Below the pieces are notes generated by a model, which ran no database searches, was not told the origin of the DNA, and worked only from the letters and a program-made list of their open reading frames with translations. A program made the translations under genes and the position numbers. A stretch of DNA of 21,778 bases from Chara braunii. Lineage: Eukaryota > Streptophyta > Charophyceae > Charales > Characeae. Location of the stretch: positions 957,555-979,332 of the forward strand of contig BFEA01000355.1 of NCBI GenBank assembly GCA_003427395.1, given 5' to 3'. Positions 8,026 to 17,687 of this stretch are shown piece by piece; position 1 is the stretch's first letter, and each line of letters starts with the position of its first letter.

Positions 8026-8066
8026 CAAGTAGTGAAAGATTCCCGGGTGAATCGACTTACTACTTG
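8026..8066 (+). other. Stem-loop, apical loop CCGGGT
   Basis: Outer CAAGTAGT/ACTACTTG (8 bp) and inner GATTC/GAATC (5 bp), separated by a small internal loop. Confidence 0.75.
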
Positions 8067-8924
8067 TGTATGTCAGGACAAGAAGAAACGGGAAGGAAAA
8101 AGGGAGTGCTCCATCGGGAGCGACTCCAAAGGTCCCTAAAAGGAACGCAATAGAAAGAAGATACCCCGTGTAGCCGCAGTTCATCGGAGAATCCGCCACT
8201 GGTTTGAGTTGATCTTGGCCAGACTACCACATAAGTACCAATGAGTGTGCTTATCCAAAGGAGAGAAAATGCAAGGACTGGGAGTAGGGGAGATATGAGT
8301 TCCCTAATACGACTTAGGACATAGGCAAGAAACTTCTTGAAATAAAGGGAGGAGGAGTGACAGACGGCTTAGGGTAGATAGAAGGTAGGTGTTAGATCCC
8401 AAAGCTCACAAACCAGAACTAAGGGCTTGACCCCTAGATATTGTTATGTGGGGATCAAGTAGGGAAAGTTGAATCATTGTTGACTTATGTGTGTGCAAGT
8501 CTTTGCTTGGTCTACTGCAATTGAAGGAGAAGTCCTACATAAAGGATATTATTTTCTGTTATCACTCCATAATAGGTCGGTCGTTGCCGATTTAACTTTC
8601 CTCCTTTGACTTGACACCTACATCTAAAGTCAAACCTGGTGGTCGGTAAAACTGTTACCTGTGGTCATCGCCTAAATGGTCCTGGTCACTCTCAAGGGTC
8701 CTTTGAATAAGTGTGAGGGGCTTGGGCTTGCATCTCAAAGAAGATAAAGATGTCATGCATGGTTTGGGGAGTGAGGGACAATGTCAATGGTTGATGGTTG
8801 ACGCCGTTAGTGCATGGAATGTGAACTGTCTTTGCATTATGTTGTGCAAGTCTGTTTTGTGCATGATTTGGCCTGGACTGGAATTGACATTGTGAAGAGT
8901 CTGGACACTCAGCACTTGTGAAAG
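8067..8924. other. Gene-free stretch
   Basis: Short open frames on both strands (up to 110 codons, at 7867-8199) match nothing I recognise and overlap the array end. A weak 6-bp stem lies at 8575-8592. Nothing else supported. Confidence 0.5.
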
Positions 8925-9483
8925 TGGGAAGGGTTCTCATTGGTAATACCTCAATATTCATAATTAGTCTTATATAACTTCTATGTTATCTGATGCTCAG
9001 TCATACGTTGAGTAGAGTAGAATATCCTTTGGTAGTGACAAGGTTTTGTCTTGATGCTTTGAGCATAGTGGTCAGAAGGAGAACGTATCTTTGGAACAGA
9101 AGCGGGAATAGACGACCGTCTCAAAGTTCGACCTGAATATCTTACGGGTCAGTCCTAGGCGTCTTACCGCACGTACCCCATATTATGCTACAGCGATCGA
9201 GCAAACGCCCTCGGCCGACCTACCTCTACTCAGGCATGTAAAAGCCTTCGCACGTGGGCCGGTAGCTCAGCAGGGATACGCCTACCTAAGGGTGGTGATA
9301 GCCCCTTGGGTAAACGTAAGTTGTACCTCGCGACGTCCCGACCTGTCGCAGGGCGTCGTGAGATATACAGCACGCGTGCACGGTTGGAGTGGTGACAAGT
9401 TGATTCTTTGAAAATAAATCCTGCGTGACACGACCATGAGGTTCAGCACTCCCAGCGGGGTGCGGGACCACCGCACGCGACAG
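8925..9483. repeat. Segment B, copy 1 (duplicated at 17129-17687)
   Basis: 559 bases, the same length as 17129-17687, so the alignment appears to have no net gap. Differences are mainly transitions. TAGCTCAGCAGG at 9263-9274 fits the Pol III A box, but no B box lies at tRNA distance; a B-box-like GGTTCAGCACT starts about 185 bases later. No gene recognised. Confidence 0.95.
9327..9362. other. 12-bp stem-loop in segment B
   Basis: CTCGCGACGTCCC pairs with GGGCGTCGTGAG: 12 pairs, one G-U and one bulged T. In the other copy the G-U has become A-U, but one other pair is lost (A-C), so evidence for upkeep is mixed. Confidence 0.6.
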
Positions 9484-9489
9484 GTGGTG

Positions 9490-9700
9490 CCGTTGCCGGG
9501 GAGCTCACTTTCCAGCCGAGGTCCTTAGTGAACGGACTCGGGTATGGTAAAACGATGATCACGGCAAAACGACAACCTTTGGCTTAATGGATAGCGTGAC
9601 TATCACTAGAAATGTCAGTTGTCCACCGACAACAGATTGATGCATTGTCGGGGACTTTTGGTTGTCTGTCGGGGTCCTATGTGAACGAACCTGAGTCTGC
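9490..9700. repeat. Pair of diverged 59-base direct repeats
   Basis: 9490-9548 and 9642-9700 share the pattern TTGYCGGGGA...GTCGGGGTCC...GTGAACG with many substitutions. A perfect hairpin GTTGTC-CACC-GACAAC lies between them (9618-9633). They start seven bases after segment B ends. Confidence 0.6.
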
Positions 9701-11372
9701 TTAATTGAAGCCCTAGCAATACGAGAAACAAAAGAATAGGATAGTGTACAACCTCTATTTCGATGGTAAGGGGACTACGACGGTGAATTGTCAGTCTATT
9801 GATATGAGCATTTGTCTAGGGTAGATTTCATGAGATGAGGTGAGTACACTTTAAAGTATATAGTCTACCATGCCTTACGAATAACAGTCAGTTCTTCTAT
9901 TGCTCGCCCGAGGTCATAGTTAATCTCATATCAGATTAGAAAAGTAGCATAGAGGGTAGCGATCAAGGATTGCGAAGTCTTTTAAAAGCAAGTTAGTAAG
10001 AGTAGCAAGAGGATTCATCGAGTCTGCCTGGGAACTGTTTTTACTACGGTATTTTTTTCAAATTGTGACACTTTTTGCCCCTACGACAACCTCGCATACT
10101 TCTGAAGCATTCATTCTTTCATAGAGACACACGTCCTTATGCATAAACTATTAGAAAACTCAACACTACTCTAGGTATCTGATCCCTTCGGCTATGCCAT
10201 GTGGGGCAGAAACTGGAAGAGGAAGAGGCGGCTGGCAGGGAAAAGCCGCAGAAAGACCTATTAATTTGACAAGGGAGAGACAGGAGCGGGAGGAAAAAGA
10301 GAAGGAAAGAGGATTAATGAGAGAGGGTAAGATTACGCCGATATCAGGAAGATCTGCGCGAACGAACGCCGTCTCCAGAGAAAATGGTTTGTTACTCTTA
10401 TAAGTATGAACAACGTTACGGCTCTCCGCCATTGCGCTTTGAGCCGCCTTCTCGTACTTATATTCTTCTCCCTCTTCTTCTATGGCACGTCGACTTCAAC
10501 AGTTGATTGTCATTCCCTAGCCACCTCGAACTGCTCTTCCACCTCCGCCGCATGTGTCTGACCCTCCCGTAGTGTCTTAGGCTGTGCTAACGGATCGTAG
10601 ATTATGTATTACCCTGACACTGTTTTTCCTATGTCAGATTAAATTATACGGGTTAATCTCATACTTGTTGTACAGAGGGACCATTTAAGGGTGTGATCCT
10701 ACCAACGTGAAGTATGATCAATGTTAGTGGTAGCTTAGTTTTTATCAGGGGCGTCAGACAAAAACACCTTCAAAGGAGAGTAGATCCGGATGACTTAATA
10801 CTTCTCTCCCTGTCAATGATGGTAGTCGTAATGGAAGGAATATACGTCTAGGAAGAAAGAAAAAATTATGTTAACAGTTGTTGGCACCTCCTCAGGGATA
10901 AGCAGTCTAGACAGGTGTGAGGCGATTTATGTGGGTTTACACCCTAAATAGACACAAATGTTTCTAAGTAAAAGTATAAGTCCATTGGCAATAGCAAGGG
11001 AAGGGGAGGAGAGTTCTAGTAACATGCCAATGAGTAGAACACATGTCAGGGATGCAAGGGAGTCTGAACATAAGTACTGTCAGTAGAAACCCTCATTTGC
11101 TATGGGTTTTTAATGAAAGTCCAGTTTTAGGGAAAAGTCAACGTAGGCTGAGTACGTTATTGGGAAAACATCTTAGAGATTGGTTTCATCTATAAGGGGC
11201 AGCTAAAGGTTCTTTATCTTGCGGGTAGTTAATGAGGCGGTGAGGTGTTTGATGATAAATCATCTTGTTTATGTTTAACTTGCTGACAAGATTCAGGTAT
11301 GAGGCTATCTATTAGAACTCATCTACTCCAAGATCATCTGCCTGAATCGAAGCGCTTAAATTCTTTCATTTC
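9701..11372. other. Gene-free stretch
   Basis: No open frame above 88 codons and none recognisable. A purine-rich patch lies near 10265-10330 and a 6-bp stem (GCGGCT/AGCCGC) at 10228-10249. No RNA gene or tandem repeat seen. Confidence 0.5.
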
Positions 11373-11399
11373 AAAAAAAAAAAAAAAAAAAAAAAAAAA
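11373..11399. repeat. Poly-A run
   Basis: 27 consecutive A. No polyadenylation signal or retrotransposon sequence recognised upstream, so its origin is unclear. Confidence 0.97.
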
Positions 11400-11650
11400 C
11401 CATTTATTGGGCTTATCTATGTAAATTTATTCACTTGTGCCAAGTTTATTTGAGTCAAGCATATTTAATACTATTCGTCTAATGCATTTTTATTCATGAT
11501 TACTCGCCTGAATTACCCATCTAAATTATTACGACTGTATGCTTTAATCCGTCCTTATTAGTTAACTGTATATGATTATCTGTTTATATCTATCCATTAT
11601 AACCTATAGTTGGATTGCTCTCCTTACAAAGAATAGAAGTGCTACGCAGA
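11400..11650. other. AT-rich gene-free stretch
   Basis: Nothing supported. Confidence 0.5.
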
Positions 11651-12002
11651 ATCCACGTTCGACGTGGGATCGAAGGTGAATGGAGTAACTGACCTCTTGG
11701 GAGGAGAGGTTCTCTGAAGAAGTAGTCAATGCGTAGAATCTACTCTTGGGGGAGTTGCAATCCTAAGGTATTTTTTCCCTGAAAGATGGCTTGAAGGAGC
11801 TATAAATTCGTCTTCATAAGTAGTAGTGAGACCCACGCCGGACCTATGTTCCTGGTCCATAGTGGGGTGTTGTCACCTAACCCTTTGAGGAGAGGTGACT
11901 ACATTACTATTAAGAAGGAGGAAAGTATTTAGGCCTTGTTAGACCATGGTCTATGAAGGAGGCGACTACTACTTGCCGCAAGGAAGCAGGGGGTGATGCC
12001 CC
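11651..12002. repeat. Second cluster of short stem-loops
   Basis: Within 350 bases: ATCCACGT/ACGTGGGAT (11651-11670, loop TCG, one bulge); ACCTCT/AGAGGT (11692-11710); GTCACCT/AGGTGAC (11872-11899); the 14-base palindrome TAGACCATGGTCTA (11940-11953); CTTG-CCG-CAAG (11972-11982); GGGG/CCCC (11989-12002). Stems are shorter than in the main array and the loops differ, so kinship is uncertain. Confidence 0.5.
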
Positions 12003-13981
12003 AACTATCTTTGTGTCAAGTGGGTCCATCTGCTCGAGACGGGATATGGATTCTGGAACGTATATGGTGGGGTTGTCTACTAATGGACAAGGGTCTGCTA
12101 GGAAGGAATATTGAAATCGGAGGGTGAAGCAGTGAGGCTTGATCCTTGAGCGGGGCTCGGGAGTCTAAGATGTTAACCCTTCTAAACCCTTGACACAATA
12201 TACTCCTGCCAAAGCCCAGGGAGTAAAATATAGTACTCTCCTTATTTTTGCATCTAAAAGTATTTATCATTGGGGAACTTATTGACCACAGCATAACTAT
12301 TATCTATCATAACAGCTACCATAAGTTTATCGCCATCAATATGTATGCGTATGCCTGTTAAACTTGTGTCTATGCTCGTTAATACTATTTTCTTACTCAA
12401 CTATTAAAATTATTGATTATTGTTATCACTATAGCAGTATGTCTCTACTATAAGTAACAATCATTATGATAATTTATGACATTCAATATTCAAGAAACAC
12501 AAATGCATTATTATCGCAGTATAATATCATCTGATTTTGAATGGTCTTAGAAGTTGGAAATGAGCAATGTTAGTGAGGTTTGATTTGAAGATTACCTTTC
12601 AGGAAGGGTATTGCGAAAAGAAATGATTTTGGATAGTGATGAAAGAGGTTTGCTGGACATTTGTGAGCAGAACCTAGAAGTAGCTCAGGAAGGTCAGAAA
12701 GTTGTATGCTACGGAAGACCTCAGCGTAGCCTTGTCTATTGAAAAAGAGGATAGGTTGGAACTGTCCTTGTCAAGATTAGTTAGGGAGGATAAAAATATT
12801 GGTTCCTGGTGGGGTACGTCTTTAAATTAGGGTATCCTTATTTTTGGATTGAATCTGACTTCAACAATGATGAGGACAGTGCAATGACCCTGTACACCTC
12901 GTCATCGTTTTCGGTTACTCTTGGTATCGAGCTGGCTTTAGGACATGAAAACCTGCTCGCGAGGCGAATAAGATTTAATTGAGATAGTTGCCGCGAAGTA
13001 GGAAAAAGGAATAAGTCATAGAAAGGTTAGGGAGGCTGATGAGTTCATACTCCCGTCCTCCCCGTTACAAGTCGTTCTACCCAAATTTCTTGTGAAAATA
13101 ACATTTCATGGGTCGAGAGAAAGTAAAAATGTTATTGGAGGCTGCTTTGGTAGTACAAGGATGAGCGACACTTTGATCTTTTTGTTTTAAGTTATATGAT
13201 GAGACTCTCATAATTTCCTTTCTTTAAATAAGATGGTGTACTCTAGTAGTCGAATGTGAGATAAGATATGCGACATATTTGTTATTTCCCACTTAGATGC
13301 AATGATGAACTTCAGTAAATAGGATAGATGAGGTGTCTTAGAGTATGTACTCCGATATATGAGATATCATGAGATTTTATTGTCTCTTTTATACTTTTCT
13401 GACTCAACGTGTGTACCCTAACAATAGAAGATAAGAGAGGCATGTGATTCGAGTCTTAAGACTGTTCTTTGCTCGACATTATGAATTCAACTAAGTTTTC
13501 TCATGAATCATATATGATTTCTATCTATGGGGTATGCCGGTGAGGAACATTTTTCCACTTTCACAATTGAGTTGGTCCGGTGTTTGGTTTTGATTGATGA
13601 AATGTGTGTCTTGGATATGTGTACAATCTGTGTTGTCAAAGTCTTGAACTAGGATGCTCAGAGAAACGCCTAAGAATTCAAGAAATATGGGGTGAAAATT
13701 GATATGTACAATTTGAAAGTGCTTTGCATTTATAGTCAGTCTTTTCCATGTTTTATCTTATATGGTTATTTTTGAAAGGGACATGAAAATTGTCAAAATT
13801 TTTAAGGCGTTTGAAAAAACCTGCGAGTCAAGGAAATGTATCTTATGAATGGAATGGATGTTTTTTCTGCCTTCTGACAAGACAAGGGGTCAAACACATA
13901 CTCTTATACTTTCATTATGAATATTTTGGTTGACTTTTCTATTACCAAGAAGATGCCCGAGACGTGTGTCTGTCCAGCCTT
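12003..13981. other. Gene-free stretch
   Basis: One reverse open frame of 92 codons (12016-12294) and nothing longer; not recognised. No SSR, RNA gene or duplication seen, which is unusual for this window. Confidence 0.5.
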
Positions 13982-14037
13982 TGATCGAGGTCTGGGAGGC
14001 ACGGCCCCTAAGTGGCTCTGACGATGCCCCTCGATCA
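13982..14037. other. 9-bp stem with long loop
   Basis: TGATCGAGG pairs perfectly with CCTCGATCA across a 38-base GC-rich loop that can fold further. Confidence 0.55.
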
Positions 14038-14072
14038 GAGACAAGTTTTACAATCATGTTGAATCATTCTTA

Positions 14073-14098
14073 TTGAATGGGTTTGTTCACCCATTCAA
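14073..14098. other. Perfect 10-bp hairpin
   Basis: TTGAATGGGT and ACCCATTCAA around the loop TTGTTC. No T run follows, so it does not resemble a bacterial-type terminator. Confidence 0.75.
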
Positions 14099-14240
14099 AG
14101 ACAACATACGAGGGGAGAAAAATTTTATTTGGTCAAATTGAATTTCATATGTGTATTTTTGAGATAATCATCGCTCATCCACTTATGGAGGTCCGTCTGA
14201 GGGACTTAAAATTACCAAGCCTGTGGTGGAAAATTGACAT

Positions 14241-14262
14241 CGTTGGGACATAACTCCCAGCG
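14241..14262. other. 8-bp hairpin with one G-U
   Basis: CGTTGGGA and TCCCAGCG around CATAAC; one pair is G-U on the + strand. Confidence 0.55.
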
Positions 14263-14913
14263 TGGGCTGCTGACCAAGTATAACCAGGCAGCGTGCCTTC
14301 CGATTACGGCCTATGACTAAACTTGAGGGGAGAGACTCCCTAATGATAGTATCGGTTCAGGTAGATATCGGGGGGATCGAGAGTCAGGTATATATATTTT
14401 GATAAGAGGAATTTATCCTGTGTTGCGTAACCAGTACAAGTACCACCATTAAATTAACAACGTGGTGGGCCACAGATCAGGCCTGATCAACCGACTGTGG
14501 TGGGTTGAGACCAAGGTTGTCGATCCCCTCGCATTAGACTTCAGGTGGGACGGTAAAAACAAACTAAGGTTGAGACCCTGGTCCAAAGAATAGGATTCAT
14601 TTATGCTTCCTAACTTCTGGGACACCCAACGAGGTCCTGGCAAATAAAGTCTAAAGTTGAGGGGAGAGGTTATCATTATCTTCCTTGATGACCTCTGTAA
14701 CTGTAGTACAGATCTAGTATCCCCACTTTGAGTTATATGAAATATTATTTCTTTGGTATTACAATTTTTCAAGGCATGTGGGAGAACCAAGTTAAAATCC
14801 TGGCAGTATGGACGCACCAAGAGAGACAGTGAGGGTCTTCAAACCGAACTTCATCCAGGAAATCGGATTTTGACAACTTGTCGCGTCAGAAGGTCTTTGT
14901 TTGCATTTAGGTT
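14263..14913. other. Gene-free stretch
   Basis: A 123-codon reverse open frame (14449-14820) is the longest non-repeat frame in the window. It shows no recognisable domain, signal or neighbour, so I do not call it a gene. Confidence 0.45.
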
Positions 14914-14916
14914 CCC

Positions 14917-14936
14917 CAGCGACGGGGACGTCGCTG
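14917..14936. other. Perfect 8-bp hairpin with GGGA loop at the left edge of copy 2
   Basis: CAGCGACG-GGGA-CGTCGCTG; the loop fits the GNRA tetraloop pattern. Flanking CCC and GGGG could extend it. It ends 19 bases before similarity to copy 1 becomes clear. Confidence 0.65.
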
Positions 14937-16050
14937 AATGGGGTCCGGGAAGACTGTCGAAGCAAACACCCTTACAAGGGTATTTGCTCATGATTCTGCA
15001 TATGATACAGTATCAACGCCTGTCGCCGTGCCGGAGACAGTCTAGGGTAAAATGTGAGAATTTTTTTGGTTTGGGGCTGTGAACCAAACTTCTCGACCAT
15101 TGAGGCTGAGATTTTTAGGCGATCATATGCAATGATAAGATGCATACGACAACAAGTAAGGGTTAGTAAAAATTGAAAGTCTTCGGCCGAAAGGGCGGGA
15201 GGGTTGGAATAGAACAAAAGAAGGTCGCGTGCGCTGCGTCGACCACGATCTAAATCAGTCAAAGGCTCAGGCGGTAAGGCAAAATTGAATTAGAATGAGA
15301 GATGGGGCGTCCGACCGACATGTATAGGAAAGTCAGTAGGTCGCACCACCGTAAAAGCTCAAGTCGACTGAAAAATTAATACAACCCCGGCCAAACGGCC
15401 GGGGCAGCCAAAAGAAACATACTGCCTACCATAATAGGTAAACGGCAGTCGATACCTCTGTCTTTACTCATATCCCGCAAGTGGGGTTGAAACTCCAACT
15501 CTGCCTCCCATATGAGGAGAGGAAGTCACCTCTCGAGTGTCGACTTCGTGTCCACTCGATGACCCAAGCAATTGGTGCCTTCGAGGGAGACACCGTTGCA
15601 AGTTCTGATACCGTTCGCATAGGATCCAGACTCGGGCTACTTGAACCGGTACCCGCCTACCTAACAGTGTTGGACGTTTAAAAATGTCGACTTTTGTCTT
15701 CTCCTGCTCGGCCTCGAGTACCCGATACATCTACCTCTACTTAGTGTGGTATCAGCCTACCTACAATTTGAGCGTTTTCTGCGGATTCTGAGTGTCGAGG
15801 GTTTCCTTCCCCGCCACTTGAGTGTTTTCCTTGCCAAAACCCTCAATGTCACGGCCTCAGGCAAGTACCGGCCCTTTGAGCCAACAAATGAATCAAGTGC
15901 CCTTGCGGGTCGCGCATACACTCAGGCCAATAAGCAATTAGAAAGGCTTGAGTGCACACACACTAACTTAGGAAAAGTGGGTTCAGTCCACTAGTCAGAC
16001 AACGCCCCGCTACTGTTTATGAATAGAGTTGTTCCCCTTCTACTCGAAGT

Positions 16051-16140
16051 GGGAGCTAGCTCAGTAGGTTTGCATGCAAGACTATCAAACACAGGTTATA
16101 GGGATCGAGTCCACCCAACCGCTGAAGTTAGCTCCCTTTT
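16051..16140 (+). repeat. tRNA-like Pol III module, copy 2
   Basis: The A box (16057-16068), B box (16102-16112), terminal pairing arms GGGAGCTA/TAGCTCCC and the TTTT at 16137-16140 are identical to copy 1, while the bases between the boxes differ at about six positions. The boxes being spared is suggestive but rests on few changes. Confidence 0.5.
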
Positions 16141-16300
16141 GTCACGGAGCTTCACAAAGCTTTCACCCGGGCTCAGCTGGGCGGGGCTTGATCTCGTGAC
16201 CTTTTTACTATAAGTTAGTAGCTGGTAGGAGCCGTTAGGCTCGGTGGTGCTCTATGCACGATAGGTGGCATAAGCAGTTAGTCAATTAGTTAGTATTTAG

Positions 16301-16302
<2 letters not shown>

Positions 16303-16343
<41 letters not shown>

Positions 16344-16363
16344 TTTTTTTTTTTTTTTTTTTT
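16303..16363. repeat. Poly-T run
   Basis: About 60 T with a single A at 16342. Copy 1 has only a T-rich, mixed sequence at this place (1610-1640), so the run has expanded in copy 2 or decayed in copy 1. Confidence 0.97.
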
Positions 16364-16599
16364 AGTTAAATTTTTATTTATTCTTTTTATTTTCGCCTAT
16401 TTCGAGCCTCATACTAAAGATTCATATAGATGAATCTGCACAAAAATCACGAGCAGATTCAACCTCGAACACAGGCACTGTCTGTATGCCACCACTAAGG
16501 CCTGGTCGAGCCCGCTGACAGTGTCGTCGAGAACTCGCGCACGGCCAGCAGGTGTTAGCGGAAACCGGACGAGACCTCGACATCAAGGTGGGGATCGGC

Positions 16600-16848
16600 G
16601 TAGGGAGCAGTGCAAGAAAGGGGAAGGCGGGATGAGCGCGCAAGAGGGAAGAAGGGCGCGCGAAGAAAGAGAAGAGGAGCGCACAAAGAAGAAGAGGAAA
16701 GGTAGGTAGAAGAGGAAGAGAGAGAGGGAGGAGGAGTAAGCGGGGGAGAGGATGTAGTCGCGAGGAAAGGAGGCGCTGAAAGAAGAAGAGGAATAAAAAG
16801 AAAGAGAAGAAGAAGAAGAAGAAGAAGAAGGAGGAGGAGGAAGAAGAA
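16600..16848. repeat. Purine-rich GAA/GGA tract
   Basis: Counterpart of 1895-2159 without the poly-A run; nearly pure GAA/GGA from about 16784. Confidence 0.94.
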
Positions 16849-16880
16849 GTTGTAAGTGTAGCGCGAGACATACCTGGTGC

Positions 16881-16922
<42 letters not shown>

Positions 16923-17038
16923 CCGTGATAATACCCGTATAAACTTGGGGAAGAGGGCGCATGGCAGTCCTTGGGTGCTAGTGGCATCCGTGAGTTGGAA
17001 ACGAGGTTGTAAGTGTAGCGCGAGACATACCTGGTGCT
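16849..17038. repeat. 33-base direct repeat flanking an (ATT)n run
   Basis: 16849-16881 and 17006-17038 are identical 33-base copies. The second sits in its native place inside segment C; the first is extra and joins the purine tract to an (ATT)n run (16882-16922) that leads back into segment C. This looks like a template switch or end-repair scar at the deletion join. Confidence 0.9.
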
Positions 17039-17128
17039 GGAAGCGTGCGACATTGGTCGCCATATGCTCGTACTTCGAGAATGTTGTTGACGCCATTTTT
17101 CGGCTTCGTAGTATAGGCTAGATAGGAT
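16924..17128. repeat. Segment C, copy 2
   Basis: 205 bases matching 3160-3364 without net gap. Confidence 0.95.
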
Positions 17129-17687
17129 TGGGAAGGGTTCCCAGTGGTAATACCTCAATATTCATAATCAGTCTTATATAACTTTTATGTTATCTGATGT
17201 TCAGTCATACGTTGAGTAGAGTAGAATATCCTTTGGTAGTGACAAGGTTTTGTCTTGATGCTTTGAGCATAGTGGTCAGAAGGAGAACGTGTCTTTGGAA
17301 CAGAAGCGGGAATAGACGACCGTCTCAAAGTTCGACCTGAATATCTGACGAGTCGGTCCTAGGCATCTTACCGCGCGTACCCCATATTATGCTACAGCGA
17401 TCGAGCAAACGCCCTCGGCCGACCTACCTCTACTCAGGCATGTAAAAGTCTTCGCACGTGGGCCGGTAGCTCAACAGGGATACGCCTACCTAAGGGTGGT
17501 GACAGCCCCTTGGGTAAAGGTAAGTTGTACCTCACGACGTCCCGACCTGTCGCAGGGCGCCGTGAGAGGTATAGCACGCGCGCACGGTTGGAGTGGTCAC
17601 AAGGTGATTCTTCGAAAAAAAATCCTGCGTGACACGACTGTGAGGTTCAACACTCCCAGCGGGGTGCGGGACCGCCGCACTCGACAG
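17129..17687. repeat. Segment B, copy 2
   Basis: 559 bases matching 8925-9483. Here the B-box-like sequence reads GGTTCAACACT, closer to the Pol III consensus than in copy 1, but still about 175 bases from the A-box-like TAGCTCAACAGG, too far for a tRNA gene. Confidence 0.95.

Larger units (their letters stand above)
6433..8066 (+). repeat. Array of about twenty stem-loops
   Basis: Successive inverted repeats lie at close spacing: nine in regular tandem (6641-7103) and about a dozen longer, irregularly spaced ones. They share apical loops (CGT; CCGTA; CCGGGT or TCGGGT) but not stem sequences. Noncanonical pairs in the stems are G-U on the + strand. There are no open frames worth naming. The array lies in the 5.6 kb that the shorter collinear copy lacks. 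A structured non-coding RNA, a hairpin-RNA/siRNA source, or a family of palindromic mobile hairpins are all possible; function unknown. Confidence 0.75.
285..9483. mobile_element. Long copy of a duplicated composite unit (segments A-C-B)
   Basis: Three blocks (285-2159, 3160-3364, 8925-9483) recur in the same order and orientation at 14955-17687, with a sharp loss of similarity after 9483 and a softer one near 285. The long copy has about 1.0 kb between A and C and 5.6 kb between C and B that the short copy lacks; the second gap contains the hairpin array. No transposase, reverse transcriptase or other protein domain is seen, and I find no clear terminal repeats or target-site duplication, so calling it a mobile element is inference. 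Alternatives are an ordinary segmental duplication followed by deletion, or insertions into the long copy. Confidence 0.35.
14955..16848. repeat. Segment A, copy 2
   Basis: Matches 285-2159. It differs by substitutions, a small insertion near 15390 that creates GGCCGTTTGGCCGG-like symmetry, and a much longer poly-T run. Shared open frames carry mostly replacement differences. Confidence 0.95.
14955..17687. mobile_element. Short copy of the composite unit (A-C-B joined)
   Basis: Segments A, C and B follow one another here with the long copy's two intervening blocks missing. The C-to-B join at 17128/17129 is clean. The A-to-C join carries an (ATT)n run and a 33-base duplicate. The simplest reading is an internally deleted derivative of the long unit. 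No coding capacity in either copy, and no terminal repeat or target duplication recognised, so element status is inference. Confidence 0.38.

Noticed and set aside
9263-9440. tRNA gene in segment B
   Set aside because: The A-box-like motif is good but the B-box-like motif is about 175-185 bases away and no cloverleaf can be drawn.
11373-11399. Poly-A tail of a retrotransposed gene or LINE
   Set aside because: No AATAAA just upstream, no coding remnant and no target duplication recognised.
14449-14820. 123-codon reverse open frame as a gene
   Set aside because: No domain, no conserved copy, no splice or promoter context that I can support.
16422-17096. 224-codon reverse open frame
   Set aside because: It runs through the GAA and ATT repeats at the deletion join; the Ile and Phe/Ser runs are SSR translation.
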